From NCBI GenBank assembly GCA_963681505.1, contig OY811980.1, forward strand, positions 4,385,504 to 4,449,503: a DNA stretch of 64,000 nt. The letters run 5' to 3'. This document shows, piece by piece, positions 63,090 to 64,000 of the stretch; positions within the stretch are counted from its first letter, which is position 1; each line of letters starts with the position of its first letter. Both the position numbers and the translations under genes were made by a program. Source of the DNA: Eunapius fragilis. Lineage: Eukaryota; Porifera; Demospongiae; Spongillida; Spongillidae. The notes under the pieces are model-generated. The model was not told the DNA's origin. It saw only the letters and a program-made list of their open reading frames with translations, and searched no databases.

Positions 63090-63534
63090 CTATTTGCGAT
63101 TACCTACATGTATCCGGTCAACTATGCATTCAGTACCATTCAGAATTTCCCTTAGTCGAAATAACATATTCTTATTGCGATTCGTCAATATTCATATGCA
63201 GAAATTTGTCAGAAATCGATTACCTTTCTATATGCCCTTCGCTTTTCCCGACTGTCTGACTAACATGATAAATAGTCTGGGGACCCGGCTGAGGGTAAAC
63301 ATCAGTTGGGTACCTGGTCTAATCATCAACACTGTCTATGCATACAGCAATTTACATACGATTGGTATGGTTCACAGTGGCACAAGCTATAGTTGATCAA
63401 ACGTGCCACATGTAGTTATACTATTGCACCAGTGAAGTGTTCTATTGGTTCCCAGGCTGACCATCTTTGGGCCCAAATACACAGGTACACCCTTTCCAGA
63501 TGCTCAGTCATGACATCCTGAATATACCATACAC
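63090..63534. other. No gene recognised
   Basis: Short open frames only, on both strands. Confidence 0.35.
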
Positions 63535-63651
63535 GTCTTGATTAGAGGCTTTGTCATACGTGTGGAGAGGCATTCCACCAGGTTTGTCGTGAGGTTTCAC
63601 AGGTTTTTTTGGATCTGCTGCTTGTCGCAATGTCGAATTATTGGGGGGCAT
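63535..63651 (-). CDS. Candidate first coding exon of the ROCO gene
   Basis: After TTTGAACAG the minus strand reads MPPNNSTLRQAADPKKPVKP then HDKPGGMPLHTYDKASNQD and a donor-like GTGTATGG. It is exactly 39 codons ending in phase 0, which fits the phase 0 acceptor of the ankyrin exon 7.8 kb away, across the LTR element. The sequence is polar and Pro/Lys-rich. No independent evidence links the two, and the donor is not ideal. Confidence 0.35.
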
Positions 63652-64000
63652 GCTGTTCAAACAATGGATTTTAAATATATATGTGTTGCTTTTAATAATT
63701 TCAAGTTGGCATAAGCAGTTCATAAGCTAGCAGGAATAGCAACAATAAACTTATAGACTTGAGGAACTGTGATTTATTGTGCCAATAATAAAAGTCAGAA
63801 ATACCTGAAAAATCCTGTGTAATCATAATCATTGGCAAACTAATAGCACATTAATTGCCAATATCAATTTTGTTTCTAACAACCGATTTGCTAGTTGCTA
63901 TAAACCTGAAAAATCAATTAGACTTTTTTCATAGCTGAACTACAGTGGACCCCTCTAATGCAGAAACCATCGGAACCCTCCTCAAGTGTCCTGATTATCT

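Overview
This is a eukaryotic, metazoan-like window. It is AT-rich, most coding sequence is in introns-and-exons form with GT/AG junctions, and it carries many kinds of mobile element. The gene content (a calcium-binding-EGF receptor, an ankyrin-ROC-COR-Death protein, many DDE transposase relics), the very frequent palindrome TACATGTA and the ADPEKKKA-type repeat proteins point to a sponge (demosponge) or another early-branching marine invertebrate. That assignment is inference; no taxonomic marker gene is present.

Layout. 0.4-3.8 kb: a decayed two-gene DNA transposon, with a THAP-DDE transposase on + facing a SWIM-YqaJ-PHD nuclease on -. 4.0-5.3 kb: an actin pseudogene. 5.8-6.5 kb: a large imperfect palindrome. 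6.8-8.0 kb: a hAT transposase relic. 8.1-10.4 kb: a 24-bp minisatellite that switches orientation at a perfect 36-bp palindrome, capped by a short hairpin element. 12.2-14.5 kb: 160-bp tandem repeats and a decayed CACTA/Plavaka-like transposase. 17.3-18.7 kb: a C2H2 finger ORF diverging from an unrecognised multi-exon ORF. 20.7-29.3 kb (-): a type I membrane receptor made of single-EGF exons, a transmembrane exon and a tyrosine-containing tail. Its largest intron is filled with a LINE-like relic, another hAT relic and MITEs.

30-37 kb: duplicated poly(C)-bearing repeats, a U2 snRNA-like gene (-) whose branch-site-pairing segment is missing and whose promoter is cut by a mobile element 28 bp upstream, a candidate TATA promoter, and a 1-kb TIR element.

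37.2-55.8 kb (-): the main protein-coding gene. I could assemble seven exons with fully compatible splice phases: about 40 ankyrin repeats in one 4.1-kb exon, two small linker exons, a 692-codon ROC/COR GTPase exon, two small linker exons and a terminal Death-domain exon. A candidate first exon lies at 63.6 kb. The order ankyrin-ROC-COR-Death is that of the non-kinase part of DAPK1. Its introns hold a 2.2-kb element with its own TATA promoter and two-exon gene, of which the element beside the U2 gene is an internally deleted copy in the opposite orientation.

56.7-62.8 kb (+): a decayed Gypsy-type LTR retrotransposon whose gag zinc knuckle is split by a 3.3-kb TIR transposon with an exact 6-bp target duplication. 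A retroelement fragment and the candidate first exon follow.

The genes read as two signalling loci on the same strand (an EGF-type receptor and a Death-domain ROCO GTPase) embedded in layered mobile DNA. Nothing shows that the two act together.
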